A stretch of 64,000 nucleotides of DNA from Paenibacillus sp. BJ-4 (GCF_020404765.1 NZ_JAIVEM010000006.1:186001-250000), one strand, 5' to 3'. Counted from the first letter of the stretch, positions 8,779 to 18,075 are shown. A program made the numbers and translations. Notes: generated from the sequence alone by a model not told the origin.

Positions 8779-9662
8779 GTGACCAAGCCCAATCACTTAG
8801 ACAAATGGTTTCAGCCTTGGATAAATTCCGATTGCCCCCACGTGATCGCCAAGCGAAAATTGTAACGGTTACCAGTGGTAAAGGCGGGGTAGGCAAATCC
8901 AATTTCACGCTCAACTTTGCTCTGGCCCTGCAATCCCTTGGTCGAAGAGTACTTGTATTTGACGCTGATATTGGTATGGCCAACATTGATGTGCTGATGG
9001 GGGCTAATTCACAATACAACCTTCTTCACCTGCTGAAACGTGAAAAATCAATTGATGAAATTATTCAAACAGGTGTAGGTGGTCTGCCTTATATTGCCGG
9101 AGGATCGGGCTTGAGTGAGCTGTTTTCGCTATCAGATGATGACCTGAATTATTTTGCCGATGAAGTGGAGAAAATGGCGGCAAATATGGATTATATTTTG
9201 TTTGATACCGGTGCGGGCTTGTCCAAAGAAAACCTTAAATTTATCACTTCAGCTGATGAATGTATTGTTGTAACCACGCCGGAACCGACATCCTTAACAG
9301 ATGCCTATGCGCTAATCAAAGTCGTGAGCGGGTTGCAAAAGGATACGGTATTCAAAATTATAGTCAATCGTGCCGATAACGATAATGAGGCCCGTCAAGT
9401 TGCCGATAAGATTGCACTTGTTGCGAGACGCTTTTTGGAGATCGATATCCCGTTGCTTGGACATATCAGTGATGATACTCATGTCATGCAGGCAGTCAAA
9501 AGGCAAGTACCTTTTTGGGTTGCCTTTCCGGGATGTGCGGCTTCCAGAGATGTATTGAATCTGGCGCACCGATTTGCAGCAATGCCGCAGGCTCCGCAAT
9601 CTGGTACATTGAGCGGAATTAAAGGTTTTATGCAAAAATGGCTGCGACGTTCTGTGCATTGA
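8775..9662 (+). CDS. flhG: Flagellum site-determining MinD-like ATPase FlhG (YlxH)
   Basis: ParA/MinD-family ATPase (295 aa) that controls flagellar number and position together with FlhF. The N-terminus has a QAQSLRQMV stretch resembling the FlhF-activating helix of FlhG. A deviant Walker A with the signature lysine follows (SGKGGVGKS, residues 34-42), then DADIGMANIDVLMG and the switch region LFDTGAGLSKENL. The C-terminus carries a hydrophobic/basic segment (GFMQKWLRRSVH) that could be the membrane-targeting helix. It overlaps flhF by 4 bases. Confidence 0.95.
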   Translation: MSDQAQSLRQMVSALDKFRLPPRDRQAKIVTVTSGKGGVGKSNFTLNFALALQSLGRRVLVFDADIGMANIDVLMGANSQYNLLHLLKREKSIDEIIQTGVGGLPYIAGGSGLSELFSLSDDDLNYFADEVEKMAANMDYILFDTGAGLSKENLKFITSADECIVVTTPEPTSLTDAYALIKVVSGLQKDTVFKIIVNRADNDNEARQVADKIALVARRFLEIDIPLLGHISDDTHVMQAVKRQVPFWVAFPGCAASRDVLNLAHRFAAMPQAPQSGTLSGIKGFMQKWLRRSVH

Positions 9663-9692
9663 TTTTGATGAGAGGAAACAGAGGTGTTTAAC

Positions 9693-11231
9693 ATGTGTGC
9701 TTACCGGGTGCTGGTTGTAGATGATTCAGCCTTTATGCGCAAAATTATTTCAGATTTAATTGTAAGGGATGAGTCGTTCAACATCGTAGGTACAGCCGCC
9801 AACGGCAAAGAGGCTGTAGAGAAAGTGAAGGAGTTGCAGCCGGATCTGGTTACCCTGGATGTTGAAATGCCTGAAATGAATGGGCTTGAAGCGTTGCCGC
9901 TGATTATGGCAGCCCATCCGTTGCCTGTCATTATGCTGTCTGGTATTAATGAGCAAGGCATGAAGGAGACCATCATGGCTCTGGAGGCAGGGGCTTTCGA
10001 TTTTATAAGAAAGCCATCCATATCTCATGCGCAAGACATTGGGCAGGTAAGCAAGGCGCTGCTGGAGCAGATGCATACGGCTATGCAAGCAGTACGCAGC
10101 CGTTTGGAGCGTAAGGAAGCGAATGAGCGCAAAGAGGCGTTAGAGCAAGTGAAAAAAACGCCACTGGAAAAACCTTCAGAAGGACAGGCTGTAACTGAGA
10201 AACAAGTGGAAAGTAAAGCACCGGCTGACAAGGCACCTATGACTCCGCTGGCTTCTCCGCCTGCTCGATCAGTACAGCCAAAGCCAGATGCTGGCAAGCC
10301 TGTTCAGGACAATGCCAAGCCGGAAACGAAACGGCAACAGTCAGCACCATCTGTGACAGTCGGTCGCAAAGACCCATCAGCGGTTCAGCCAAGCAAGCCA
10401 GTGAAAGCACCTGCTGCGCAGCCGAAGCAGGAACCATCCAATGGTACGGGACGAAAACAAGGGCAACTGAATATTTCCGGTACGACTGCTGCCAAATCAC
10501 TGCAGGGTACGGATAAGGCAGGGCTGGTTAAGCCGGAGCATCGGAAGACCGTAACTTCATCCACTCCTGCGGCGACTACACCTCCGGTAACGCCATCTGC
10601 AGTTCCGTCTGCCCCCAAGGAGCTGTCTTTAAAAAAAGGTGTGCATACGTCCAACTTTCGCAAGCTGGTGGCGGTCGGATGCTCTACAGGCGGCCCGAGG
10701 GCGTTGAAGACGTTGCTGGAGCGCATTCCTGGGGATTTTCCCGCCCCTATCGTCATCGTTCAACATATGCCGCCAAACTTTACTCGCTCGCTGGCGCAAC
10801 GTCTAAATACGTTGAGTCCTCTCCGAGTAGTGGAGGCAGAGCAGGGAATGACGCTGGAGACCGGTACCGCCTACATCGCTCCAGGAGGGTATCAGTTAAG
10901 AGTTGTGTCAGGAGCGGGCGGTAAATACACCGTATCACTGAAGATGGAAGAATCTCGTAATGGCCACCGTCCTTCTGTAGATACGATGTTCGAATCTTTG
11001 CTCTCGTTAACCTCGCTGGAACGGCATCTAGTGTTGTTAACTGGCATGGGAAGCGACGGAGCCAAAATGATGAAAAAGCTTTATGATGCAGGGGTGCAGT
11101 CCACATTTGCTGAAAATGAGGAAACTTGTGTAGTGTATGGAATGCCCCGCTCAGCAGTGGAGTTAAAATGTGTGCGTTACCTTCTGCCTATGCAGGAGAT
11201 CGCCCCCAAGCTTGTACAAGTTGTGAAATAA
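9693..11231 (+). CDS. cheB: Chemotaxis methylesterase/deamidase CheB
   Basis: Response regulator-methylesterase that removes methyl groups from receptors. The start is ambiguous. ATG 9693 has GAGGTG 6 bases upstream and gives the usual short N-terminus (MCAYRVLVVDDSAFMRK); GTG 9684 would add three residues. The receiver domain (1-125) has D10-D11 and phospho-acceptor D56. The C-terminal esterase has the catalytic set S331 (GCSTGGP), H358 (VQHMPPN) and D455 (GMGSDGA). The two are joined by about 175 residues rich in Lys, Pro, Ala, Gln and Ser, far longer than usual; the product is about 512 aa against roughly 350 for typical CheB. Confidence 0.95.
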   Translation: MCAYRVLVVDDSAFMRKIISDLIVRDESFNIVGTAANGKEAVEKVKELQPDLVTLDVEMPEMNGLEALPLIMAAHPLPVIMLSGINEQGMKETIMALEAGAFDFIRKPSISHAQDIGQVSKALLEQMHTAMQAVRSRLERKEANERKEALEQVKKTPLEKPSEGQAVTEKQVESKAPADKAPMTPLASPPARSVQPKPDAGKPVQDNAKPETKRQQSAPSVTVGRKDPSAVQPSKPVKAPAAQPKQEPSNGTGRKQGQLNISGTTAAKSLQGTDKAGLVKPEHRKTVTSSTPAATTPPVTPSAVPSAPKELSLKKGVHTSNFRKLVAVGCSTGGPRALKTLLERIPGDFPAPIVIVQHMPPNFTRSLAQRLNTLSPLRVVEAEQGMTLETGTAYIAPGGYQLRVVSGAGGKYTVSLKMEESRNGHRPSVDTMFESLLSLTSLERHLVLLTGMGSDGAKMMKKLYDAGVQSTFAENEETCVVYGMPRSAVELKCVRYLLPMQEIAPKLVQVVK

Positions 11232-11264
11232 TCGGAGTGTAACTCATGGAGGAGGTGTCTCACA

Positions 11265-13358
11265 ATGGACATGAACCAATATTTAAACATGTTTATTGAT
11301 GAGTCGAATGATCATCTGCAATCTCTTAACGAAAATATGCTTCAACTGGAAAGCAACCCTACAGATCTAGGCATCGTTCAGGTGATTTTCCGTTCTGCCC
11401 ATACCCTCAAAGGAATGGCTGCTACGATGGGGTTTGAAGATCTGGCATCGCTCACTCACCAAATGGAAAACGTTCTTGATTTGGTACGTAACAACAAGCT
11501 GGCGATGCATGAATTTATATTCGATACCTTATTCAAAGGATTGGATGCTCTGGAGTCCATGGTGCAGAACATTACAGAGGGCGGCGATGGAAAAGCGGAT
11601 GTTTCCTCCATTGTAGCTTCACTGCAATCTATTGTGAGCGGTGATTTCCAAAAGTCCGGTACGGGTGCTGCTTCTGAGGCTTCTCCATCCACAAAAGTAG
11701 ACAATAGCGAAAGTGCTAGGCTTGTTCTGGATCAATTCCAGTATTCTGTACTGGAGCAATCTATTTCCGAGGGACATCGTGTTCACTATATACAGGTGAC
11801 AATCAGCTCAGAGAGCCAGCTGAAGGCGGCACGTGCTTTTATGGTATTCAACACGCTGGAAAACTCCGGTGAAATCGTGAAAGCCCATCCGTCCGTACAG
11901 GATATTGAGCAGGAGAAATTTGAACAAAGCTTCTCGTTATACTACATAACGCAGAAAGAAGTCGGGGAGCTGGAAAAGGAAATCGCAGGTATTTCCGAAA
12001 TCGACACTGTCTCCGTAGTACAGCTGGATCAGGAATCTCTTAAACGAATGAGCGAAGTTACTGCCGGACTGGCAGAGGCTGCTGCGGTGCAGGAGGCTGT
12101 TGCCGTACAACAATCCGCTCCATCCCAGCCGCAGTCTCCAGCTGCGGCCTCTGTCGCTAAGCCAGCGGCGGGTAAAGCACCAGCAGCCAAGGCAGCTGCA
12201 CCTACACATAACCGTACCATTCGTGTAGATATTGAACGTCTGGACGTACTGATGAATTTATTCAGCGAGCTGCTCATTGACCGAGTGCGGTTGGAGCAGT
12301 TGGCAAGTGAGGCCTCCAATCCGGCACTGACAGAAACGGTAGAACACATGAGCCGTGTGAGCAGTGATTTGCAAAACGTCGTGCTTAAATTGCGGATGGT
12401 CCCGGTGGATACTGTTTTCAACCGTTTTCCGCGTATGGTGCGTGATCTGGCCAAATCACTGGATAAAAAACTGGATCTGGTTATTACTGGTGCAGAGACT
12501 GAAATGGACCGCACCGTTATCGACGAAATTGGCGATCCTCTGGTGCATTTGCTCCGTAACTCCGTGGATCATGGAATTGAGTCGGTAGCCGACCGTATTG
12601 CGGCTGGCAAGCCAGAGACAGGAACGGTGCAATTGCGTGCCTTCCATAGCGGGAACAACGTATTTATCGAGATCGAAGATGACGGGAATGGCATTAATCG
12701 CGAGAAGGTACTGAAAAGTGCTATTTCCAAAGGGATTTTGACAGAAGAACAGGCAGCCGTCATGACCGATGAGGAAGCCTATCAGGTGCTGTTTGCTCCA
12801 GGCTTTAGTACGGCGGCGGTTATTTCAGACGTATCAGGACGCGGTGTTGGTCTGGATGTTGTAAAATCCAAAATTACCGCTTTGGGTGGCAATGTTACCG
12901 TTCACTCTACCTTGGGCAAAGGCACCAATTTCTCTGTACAATTGCCACTGACCCTGTCCATTATTGCAGCAATGATGATACAGATCGGCTCTGAAAAATA
13001 TGCAATTCCTTTGTCCTCCATTGTGGAGACCGCGATCGTCAAACGGACACAAATTCGTTCGGTACATGGCAATAAAATGATCGCTTTCCGCGATTCCCAT
13101 ATCCCGCTTATCTCCTTGAGTCAGCTGTTTGAGGTGCCGGACTTCAATGAAGATGAAGAAGATGAGACCGAGGTCGTGGTCATCCGCAAGGGAGACCGTC
13201 TGGCAGCACTTTCCGTGCAGGACTTTTTGGGACAAAGTGAAATTGTCCTTAAAAATTTGGGCAAGTACCTTCCGAACATTCAGGGAATTTCAGGCGCCAC
13301 GATTCTGGGTGACGGTCAGGTTGCTTTGATCATTGACCCGAATGTTTTCATTAAATAA
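11265..13358 (+). CDS. cheA: Chemotaxis sensor histidine kinase CheA
   Basis: Central kinase that phosphorylates CheY and CheB. Domains in order are: Hpt/P1 with phospho-accepting H46 (FRSAHTLKGMAATMGF); P2 response-regulator binding (about 145-265); an Ala/Pro/Lys linker; P3 dimerisation beginning NRTIRVDIERLDVLMNLFSE; P4 ATPase with HLLRNSVDHGIE (N box), EDDGNGINREK (G1) and SGRGVGLDVVKSKI (G2); and a C-terminal CheW-like P5. At 697 aa it has normal size. An excellent GGAGGAGGT ribosome site lies upstream of ATG 11265. cheW follows after 62 bases. Confidence 0.97.
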   Translation: MDMNQYLNMFIDESNDHLQSLNENMLQLESNPTDLGIVQVIFRSAHTLKGMAATMGFEDLASLTHQMENVLDLVRNNKLAMHEFIFDTLFKGLDALESMVQNITEGGDGKADVSSIVASLQSIVSGDFQKSGTGAASEASPSTKVDNSESARLVLDQFQYSVLEQSISEGHRVHYIQVTISSESQLKAARAFMVFNTLENSGEIVKAHPSVQDIEQEKFEQSFSLYYITQKEVGELEKEIAGISEIDTVSVVQLDQESLKRMSEVTAGLAEAAAVQEAVAVQQSAPSQPQSPAAASVAKPAAGKAPAAKAAAPTHNRTIRVDIERLDVLMNLFSELLIDRVRLEQLASEASNPALTETVEHMSRVSSDLQNVVLKLRMVPVDTVFNRFPRMVRDLAKSLDKKLDLVITGAETEMDRTVIDEIGDPLVHLLRNSVDHGIESVADRIAAGKPETGTVQLRAFHSGNNVFIEIEDDGNGINREKVLKSAISKGILTEEQAAVMTDEEAYQVLFAPGFSTAAVISDVSGRGVGLDVVKSKITALGGNVTVHSTLGKGTNFSVQLPLTLSIIAAMMIQIGSEKYAIPLSSIVETAIVKRTQIRSVHGNKMIAFRDSHIPLISLSQLFEVPDFNEDEEDETEVVVIRKGDRLAALSVQDFLGQSEIVLKNLGKYLPNIQGISGATILGDGQVALIIDPNVFIK

Positions 13359-13420
13359 TGTCTTCATTAAAAATGAAAGAAATGTGAGATTGCTGACATC
13401 AATAAGGAGGGTTTTTAGAC

Positions 13421-13882
13421 ATGGGAGAAGAAATTAAAGTTATCGTATTTAAGCTTGGTGAAGAGGAATACGGTGTTGAAGTAGAAAAAGTCCAATCTAT
13501 TGAACGCATGGTGCCAATTACCCGGGTTCCGAGAACATACGATTTTGTTAAAGGCGTATTCAACATGAGAGGCGTAGTCATCCCGGTTATTGATCTTCGC
13601 GGCCGTTTTGGATTGGCTGAAGCTGAATATACGGATCAAACCCGAATCATTATCGTTGCAGTAGGTGAGATGCAAGTCGGCTTTATCGTCGATTCGGCGA
13701 ATGACGTTATTGACCTGAACACCGATAACATCGAGACACCACCGGAAGTGGTTGGCGGAGTCAAGGCTAAATACCTTCGCGGAGTTGCTAAAATCGGTGA
13801 AGAGCGCCTGTTGATCATGCTGAACTTGTCCGAAGTCCTGAATCGAAGTGAAATGAACCAACTGGAAGGCTTAGAGGATTAA
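13421..13882 (+). CDS. cheW: Chemotaxis adaptor CheW
   Basis: A 153 aa stand-alone CheW domain that couples receptors to CheA. Family features are VIVFKLGEEEYGVEVEKVQS at the N-terminus, the conserved ITRVPRTYDFVKGVFNMRG, and VIDLRGRFGL. AAGGAGGG precedes the ATG by about 9 bases. cheC starts 3 bases after the stop, so the two are likely coupled. Confidence 0.97.
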   Translation: MGEEIKVIVFKLGEEEYGVEVEKVQSIERMVPITRVPRTYDFVKGVFNMRGVVIPVIDLRGRFGLAEAEYTDQTRIIIVAVGEMQVGFIVDSANDVIDLNTDNIETPPEVVGGVKAKYLRGVAKIGEERLLIMLNLSEVLNRSEMNQLEGLED

Positions 13883-13885
13883 TCT

Positions 13886-14512
13886 ATGGAAAATCTTGGT
13901 AATCTTGAAGACTTCAAGTTGGATGTTTTGAAAGAAGTTGGCAATATTGGCTCGGGGAATGCTGCTACAGCGCTCTCCCGGCTTCTCAATAAACCGATCG
14001 ATATGGGTGTGCCCAAAGTACAAATGCTGCCCTTTGAGGAAATTGCTGAAAAAGTCGGTGGCGATGAGCAACTTGTTGTTGCAGTGTTTTTTAGGGTCGA
14101 AGGGGAAGCTCCCGGCAATCTATTTTTTATATTGCAGCCTCAGGCGGCCAAAAGCCTGCTTTCCCGTTTGGCGAATATTCCTTCAGATGACGAAGACAGC
14201 TTTAACGAAATGGAGCATTCAGCCCTGTCCGAAATCGGAAATATTTTAGCAGGTTCATACCTGTCCTCGCTGGCGGATTTCACACGTTTGGCTATGTATC
14301 CGACAGTTCCTGCGCTGGCTTTGGATATGGCCGGAGCAATTCTTAGCTACGGACTGCTCCAATTTGGGCAGATGGGGGATGCGGCTTTATTGATTGACAC
14401 ATCGTTTCTGGAAGGTCAGAATCAGATTGAGGGTCAATTTTTCCTGATTCCTGATCCAGAATCGTTCGGGAAAATATTTAGGTCGTTAGGAGTCCCGATG
14501 AACGATGATTGA
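13886..14512 (+). CDS. cheC: CheY-P phosphatase CheC
   Basis: CheC-type phosphatase (208 aa) that dephosphorylates CheY and binds CheD in the Bacillus adaptation circuit. Two pseudo-symmetric active-site helices are visible: LKEVGNIGSGNAATALS (E17, N20) near the N-terminus and HSALSEIGNILAGSYLSSL in the second half. Both keep the Glu and Asn pair, so both sites look functional. It overlaps cheD by 8 bases. With FliY, this operon encodes two CheY-P phosphatases. Confidence 0.96.
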   Translation: MENLGNLEDFKLDVLKEVGNIGSGNAATALSRLLNKPIDMGVPKVQMLPFEEIAEKVGGDEQLVVAVFFRVEGEAPGNLFFILQPQAAKSLLSRLANIPSDDEDSFNEMEHSALSEIGNILAGSYLSSLADFTRLAMYPTVPALALDMAGAILSYGLLQFGQMGDAALLIDTSFLEGQNQIEGQFFLIPDPESFGKIFRSLGVPMNDD

Positions 14513-15002
14513 GGATAAAAGCATCATTAAGGTCGGCATGGCAGACTTAAATGTAACCAGCAACCCGAATTCGATTCGCACGACAGGACTTGGCTCCTGC
14601 GTCGGATTGACCCTCTACGATCCTCATTTGAAACTGGCAGGCATGGCACACGTGATGCTACCGTCCTCGGATATTGCACGTGAAGGGCAATTAAACATTG
14701 CTAAATACGCGGATACAGCACTGCCAGAGCTATTTGAGCGGATGTTGAAATTGGGAGCCGAACGCCGCAGATTGATCGCCAAAATGGCAGGGGGAGCCCA
14801 GATGTTTGCCTTTGCTGGTAGTGGAGATACCATGCGGATTGGTCCGCGCAATGTAGAATCATGTAAGGAAATGCTCGTAAATCTCGGTATCCCTTTGATT
14901 GCGGAGGATACTGGCGGTAATTATGGACGAACGATTGAGTTGGACTGTGAAACCGGCGTTTTGAATATTCGAAGCGTACAAAAAGGTGTAAAGGAATTAT
15001 AA
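14505..15002 (+). CDS. cheD: Chemoreceptor glutamine deamidase CheD
   Basis: Deamidates receptor glutamines and is regulated by binding CheC. The 165 aa protein keeps the Cys-His-Thr catalytic set expected from the Thermotoga structure: T26, C32 in GLGSCVGLTLYDP and H49 in GMAHVMLP. GGAQMF and DTGGNYGRTIELD are further family signatures. The ATG lies inside the end of cheC (8-base overlap), which fits the partnership of the two proteins. Confidence 0.96.
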   Translation: MIEDKSIIKVGMADLNVTSNPNSIRTTGLGSCVGLTLYDPHLKLAGMAHVMLPSSDIAREGQLNIAKYADTALPELFERMLKLGAERRRLIAKMAGGAQMFAFAGSGDTMRIGPRNVESCKEMLVNLGIPLIAEDTGGNYGRTIELDCETGVLNIRSVQKGVKEL

Positions 15003-15004
15003 TC

Positions 15005-15418
15005 ATGTTATTTGGCAGCTTACGCATTAATCTTTGGTCTGGAGTAGTCGGATTTTTTCTGACTTTTGTGTTGTCCGTTGGCAGCAATCTGCTGACCACG
15101 AGCTTAATTCGTGGCTTGATCGCCTTCGTTTTTTGGTTCCTGCTTGCATTTGTGCTGCGCTGGACACTTGGTGTTGTAGCGCGGCCAGATCTGGGGAATG
15201 CCCAAAGCCGGGCAAGCTCTCAGGTAGATGGCGTAGGTGAGAATCTGGACCTGACGACACCAGACGAAAATGAAAATCTGAATGAATTGCTGAAACCAAA
15301 ACCAGAGCAGACGGACGGGGAAGAAAATGGTTTCGCACCTTTAAACCCGCCTAAGCTGGTTACCAACAAGAACCCTGAAGAATTGGCCAAGGCCGTTCGT
15401 CACCTGACAGACAAATAA
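15005..15418 (+). CDS. Unrecognised small membrane protein between cheD and sigD
   Basis: I do not recognise this 137 aa product. It has two hydrophobic helices (about residues 10-28, SGVVGFFLTFVLSVGSNLL, and 37-56, GLIAFVFWFLLAFVLRWTLG), then an acidic, Asn/Pro-rich cytosolic tail of about 80 residues with EELAKAVRHLTDK at the end. It starts 2 bases after the cheD stop, with no clear ribosome site of its own, and ends 14 bases before the sigD start, so it is an operon member. The Bacillus fla/che operon, as I recall it, has no gene here. A role in motility or chemotaxis is inferred only from position. Confidence 0.75.
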   Translation: MLFGSLRINLWSGVVGFFLTFVLSVGSNLLTTSLIRGLIAFVFWFLLAFVLRWTLGVVARPDLGNAQSRASSQVDGVGENLDLTTPDENENLNELLKPKPEQTDGEENGFAPLNPPKLVTNKNPEELAKAVRHLTDK

Positions 15419-15432
15419 GGAGGGTGAAGCCG

Positions 15433-16221
15433 ATGAACGAGCGAAAAGCCGCTCATTTAAACCATTCCGAGCTGTGGGAGCAATGGAAAGAACACGGTGA
15501 CAAGGAAGCAAAAAAGCAGTTAATTGAAAAGTATCTTCATATTGTGGAGTATGTGTCGGGTCGGCTTGCAGTAGGCTTACCTAAAAATGTATCCAAAGAC
15601 GACTTGGCGAGTAACGGTGTCATGGGTTTGATTGATGCTTTGGAGAAATTTGATTATGGGCGTGGTTTACAGTTTGAGACTTATGCTTCTTGGCGTGTTC
15701 GCGGAGCAATTTTGGATGGTCTTCGTCAAGGGGATTGGGTTCCCCGTTCGGTTAGGGAAAAAGCGAAGAAAATTGAAGATGCCTACCAGCATTTGGAACA
15801 GAGGTATTTGCGTACGGTAAGCGATGAAGAGATGAGCCATTATTTGGACGTTTCCGAAAAAGAGTTTCAAAATATGATCCAGGAAGTCGCCGTTATGTCG
15901 ATCGTTTCACTGGAGGACCCAATCCGCGAGGAAGAGTCGGAAACACGGCTTTCTCTTTTGGTGGACGAAAAGGCGAAAAATCCGGATCATAAAGTCAATG
16001 AATTTACACTTCGTGATGCCCTTGCACAAGGCATTGACAAATTGACTGAAAAAGAGCGTATCGTTGTTTCTTTATTGTATTACGAGGACTTGTCACTCAG
16101 TGAAATTGCTGAGGTCATGTCGCTCTCTCCATCAAGAATTTCACAGTTGCATTCCAAGGCAATATTGCGCCTGAGAGCGACATTGGACAAACAACGGGAT
16201 TTGCTAATGCGTAAAGATTAA
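15433..16221 (+). CDS. sigD: RNA polymerase sigma factor for flagellar genes, SigD/FliA
   Basis: Alternative sigma factor (262 aa) of the FliA/WhiG group that directs late flagellar, chemotaxis and autolysin genes. ATG 15433 is chosen because AAGGAGGG (15417-15424) lies 8 bases upstream; the in-frame GTG 15424 overlaps that ribosome site. Region 2 is seen as LASNGVMGLIDALEKFDYGR and FETYASWRVRGAILDGLRQ, and region 4 as LTEKERIVVSLLYYEDLSL with the helix-turn-helix EIAEVMSLSPSRISQLHSKA. Position at the distal end of the operon matches Bacillus. Confidence 0.96.
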   Translation: MNERKAAHLNHSELWEQWKEHGDKEAKKQLIEKYLHIVEYVSGRLAVGLPKNVSKDDLASNGVMGLIDALEKFDYGRGLQFETYASWRVRGAILDGLRQGDWVPRSVREKAKKIEDAYQHLEQRYLRTVSDEEMSHYLDVSEKEFQNMIQEVAVMSIVSLEDPIREEESETRLSLLVDEKAKNPDHKVNEFTLRDALAQGIDKLTEKERIVVSLLYYEDLSLSEIAEVMSLSPSRISQLHSKAILRLRATLDKQRDLLMRKD

Positions 16222-16265
16222 CGTACGGGAGGTTACAGTAACAGTTAGACGGAAGGAGCACCCCT

Positions 16266-17675
16266 GTGGAGAAGCAATATGCTTTGGACCAGTTTTTAAA
16301 AGTGGTTGTCTCACCTGACAAACAAACCGCCTATTTGGAGTTTGCCAAACGTGAAGAAGGCTTTAACTGCTCTGTGGAGGAACTAGAGCGTTTTCTGAGC
16401 AGCCAAAAAATATTCTATGGTTTAATTACGGATGCGATTCATGCATTTGTGGCACGTCCGGAAGATCATTTCTTTACCAAAGTATTAATCGCTCAGGGAA
16501 AGCAGCCGATCCATGGCAAAGACGGAAAAATTAATCTGGCCGAGATCGTGACCGGAGAATATGCACATAAGCCGCTTGAAACCATTGATGGACGGGTGGA
16601 CTATAAAGAATTAACTCGTTTAAGAAATGTAAAGCGTGGACAACTGATTGCCGAACGGGTTGATCCTCTGCCGGGTGTACCGGGTATTGCTGTAACTGGG
16701 GAGGAAATTCCTTTTCTTCCGGGTAGAGAGGCTCGCTTTAAGATTGGAAAAAATGTAGTGGTTCATCCAGAAGGCGTTGCGATGTATGCGGCCATTGATG
16801 GATTGGTAACAACAACTGAAAAGGGTAAACTTAATGTATTCCCTGTATATGAAGTGAACGGGGACGTAGATTATAGTGTTGGTAACATTGATTTTGTTGG
16901 AACCGTCGTCATTCGTGGGAATGTTTTGACAGGTTTTCGTGTTCGGGCTGCTGGAGACATCCGTGTCATCGGTGGTGTGGAAGGAGCTGAACTGGAAGCG
17001 GAAGGTTCAGTGGAAATCAGTGGCGGTATTATTGGATATCATAAGGGTTTTGTCAAAGCAGTACAAAATGTGAAATGCTCCTTTATACAAGATGGTAACG
17101 TCATTGCGGGAGGCGATATTCTCGTATCCCAGAGCATTATGCATTCCCAGATTAAAGCGAGCAAAAATGTAATCTGCGAGGGGACAAAAGGGCTCATTGT
17201 AGGTGGCAATGTACAAGCTGGTGAAAAGGTAGTGGCGCGTACCATCGGTAACACGATGTCCACAGCTACCATTATAGAAGTGGGCGTGCTTCCAGAACTG
17301 CGTGATGAGCTGACAGAGCTGCGCGCACGTTTGAAGCAACAGACGGACAGCCAGGATAAAACCAATAAGGCCCTCACCATATTGGATCAGCTAGCTGCTA
17401 CTGGACAGCTTGCACCTGAAAGAATGGCCATGCGGATTAAGCTGACATCTACTAAAAAATCTAATGAGCATGAGCTTTTGGAAACCAAGTCCAGAATGCT
17501 GGAAATTGAACGAACATTGGAAGATACGAGCCGTGCACGGGTAGAAGTAAAAAATGTAATTTACGGCGGCTCTAAAATAGTTATCGGCAGATATACGAAA
17601 TTTATTAAAGATTCAGTGGAAAGAATAGCGTTTTATTATCATGAGGGAGACATCAGTATGTCCTCTTACGTATAA
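16266..17675 (+). CDS. FapA family polymer-forming protein (DUF342)
   Basis: A 469 aa member of the FapA/DUF342 family. The N-terminal part holds the FapA globular region (KQPIHGKDGKINLAEI, then LPGVPGIAVTGEEIPFLPGR). The middle is a right-handed beta-helix-like repeat region with short Gly/Val-rich turns (VGNIDFVGTVVIRGNVLTGF, AAGDIRVIGGVEGAELEAEG). The C-terminal 130 residues are predicted coiled coil, ending in a beta strand. It starts at GTG 16266 with GGAAGGAG about 7 bases upstream. The family is linked by name to flagellar assembly in some bacteria; the role here is inferred from the operon. Confidence 0.85.
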   Translation: MEKQYALDQFLKVVVSPDKQTAYLEFAKREEGFNCSVEELERFLSSQKIFYGLITDAIHAFVARPEDHFFTKVLIAQGKQPIHGKDGKINLAEIVTGEYAHKPLETIDGRVDYKELTRLRNVKRGQLIAERVDPLPGVPGIAVTGEEIPFLPGREARFKIGKNVVVHPEGVAMYAAIDGLVTTTEKGKLNVFPVYEVNGDVDYSVGNIDFVGTVVIRGNVLTGFRVRAAGDIRVIGGVEGAELEAEGSVEISGGIIGYHKGFVKAVQNVKCSFIQDGNVIAGGDILVSQSIMHSQIKASKNVICEGTKGLIVGGNVQAGEKVVARTIGNTMSTATIIEVGVLPELRDELTELRARLKQQTDSQDKTNKALTILDQLAATGQLAPERMAMRIKLTSTKKSNEHELLETKSRMLEIERTLEDTSRARVEVKNVIYGGSKIVIGRYTKFIKDSVERIAFYYHEGDISMSSYV

Positions 17676-17754
17676 TTTGGTATATAGATTCTAACTCAAC
17701 ATTGTATTCCTCGGAAAACATACACGGATGCTCAATCGGAAAGGGCGTGGTCCA

Positions 17755-18075
17755 ATGAGCTTGAAAGCTGTTGAATTACAAATTGCCGTACCTCGTACCA
17801 GTGAAGCAGGTAAATACCAAAGTGAATCCCAACAGCGGCCGATGAATGACCAGGCACTGCTAGGACAAAAGACCGCGCTGGAGACGGAGAACATGCGGCA
17901 GCGAAGCAGTGCGGTAGATGAATCTGCGGAAACATTTGTTGATGAACGGCAAACAGGAGCCCAGGGCAGGGAATCTTCACAGCAGAGCCGTTCAGGATCT
18001 GGTGAGAACGAGCTGCCTAAAGAGCATCCGGCAGAGCATCCGTACAAGGGACACCATATTGATTTTTCGCTCTGA
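17755..18075 (+). CDS. Small hydrophilic protein with conserved KGHHIDFSL end
   Basis: A 106 aa hydrophilic, probably disordered product rich in Gln, Glu, Ser and Ala. I use ATG 17755 because AAAGGG lies 10-14 bases upstream and the N-terminus MSLKAVELQIAVPRTSEAG looks like a folded or binding motif; an in-frame ATG 17728 has no ribosome site. Only the two ends look constrained: the amphipathic start and the C-terminal PYKGHHIDFSL. I believe similar short proteins end this way in other Firmicute fla/che operons, but have not checked. No function assigned; operon position suggests motility. Confidence 0.7.
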   Translation: MSLKAVELQIAVPRTSEAGKYQSESQQRPMNDQALLGQKTALETENMRQRSSAVDESAETFVDERQTGAQGRESSQQSRSGSGENELPKEHPAEHPYKGHHIDFSL

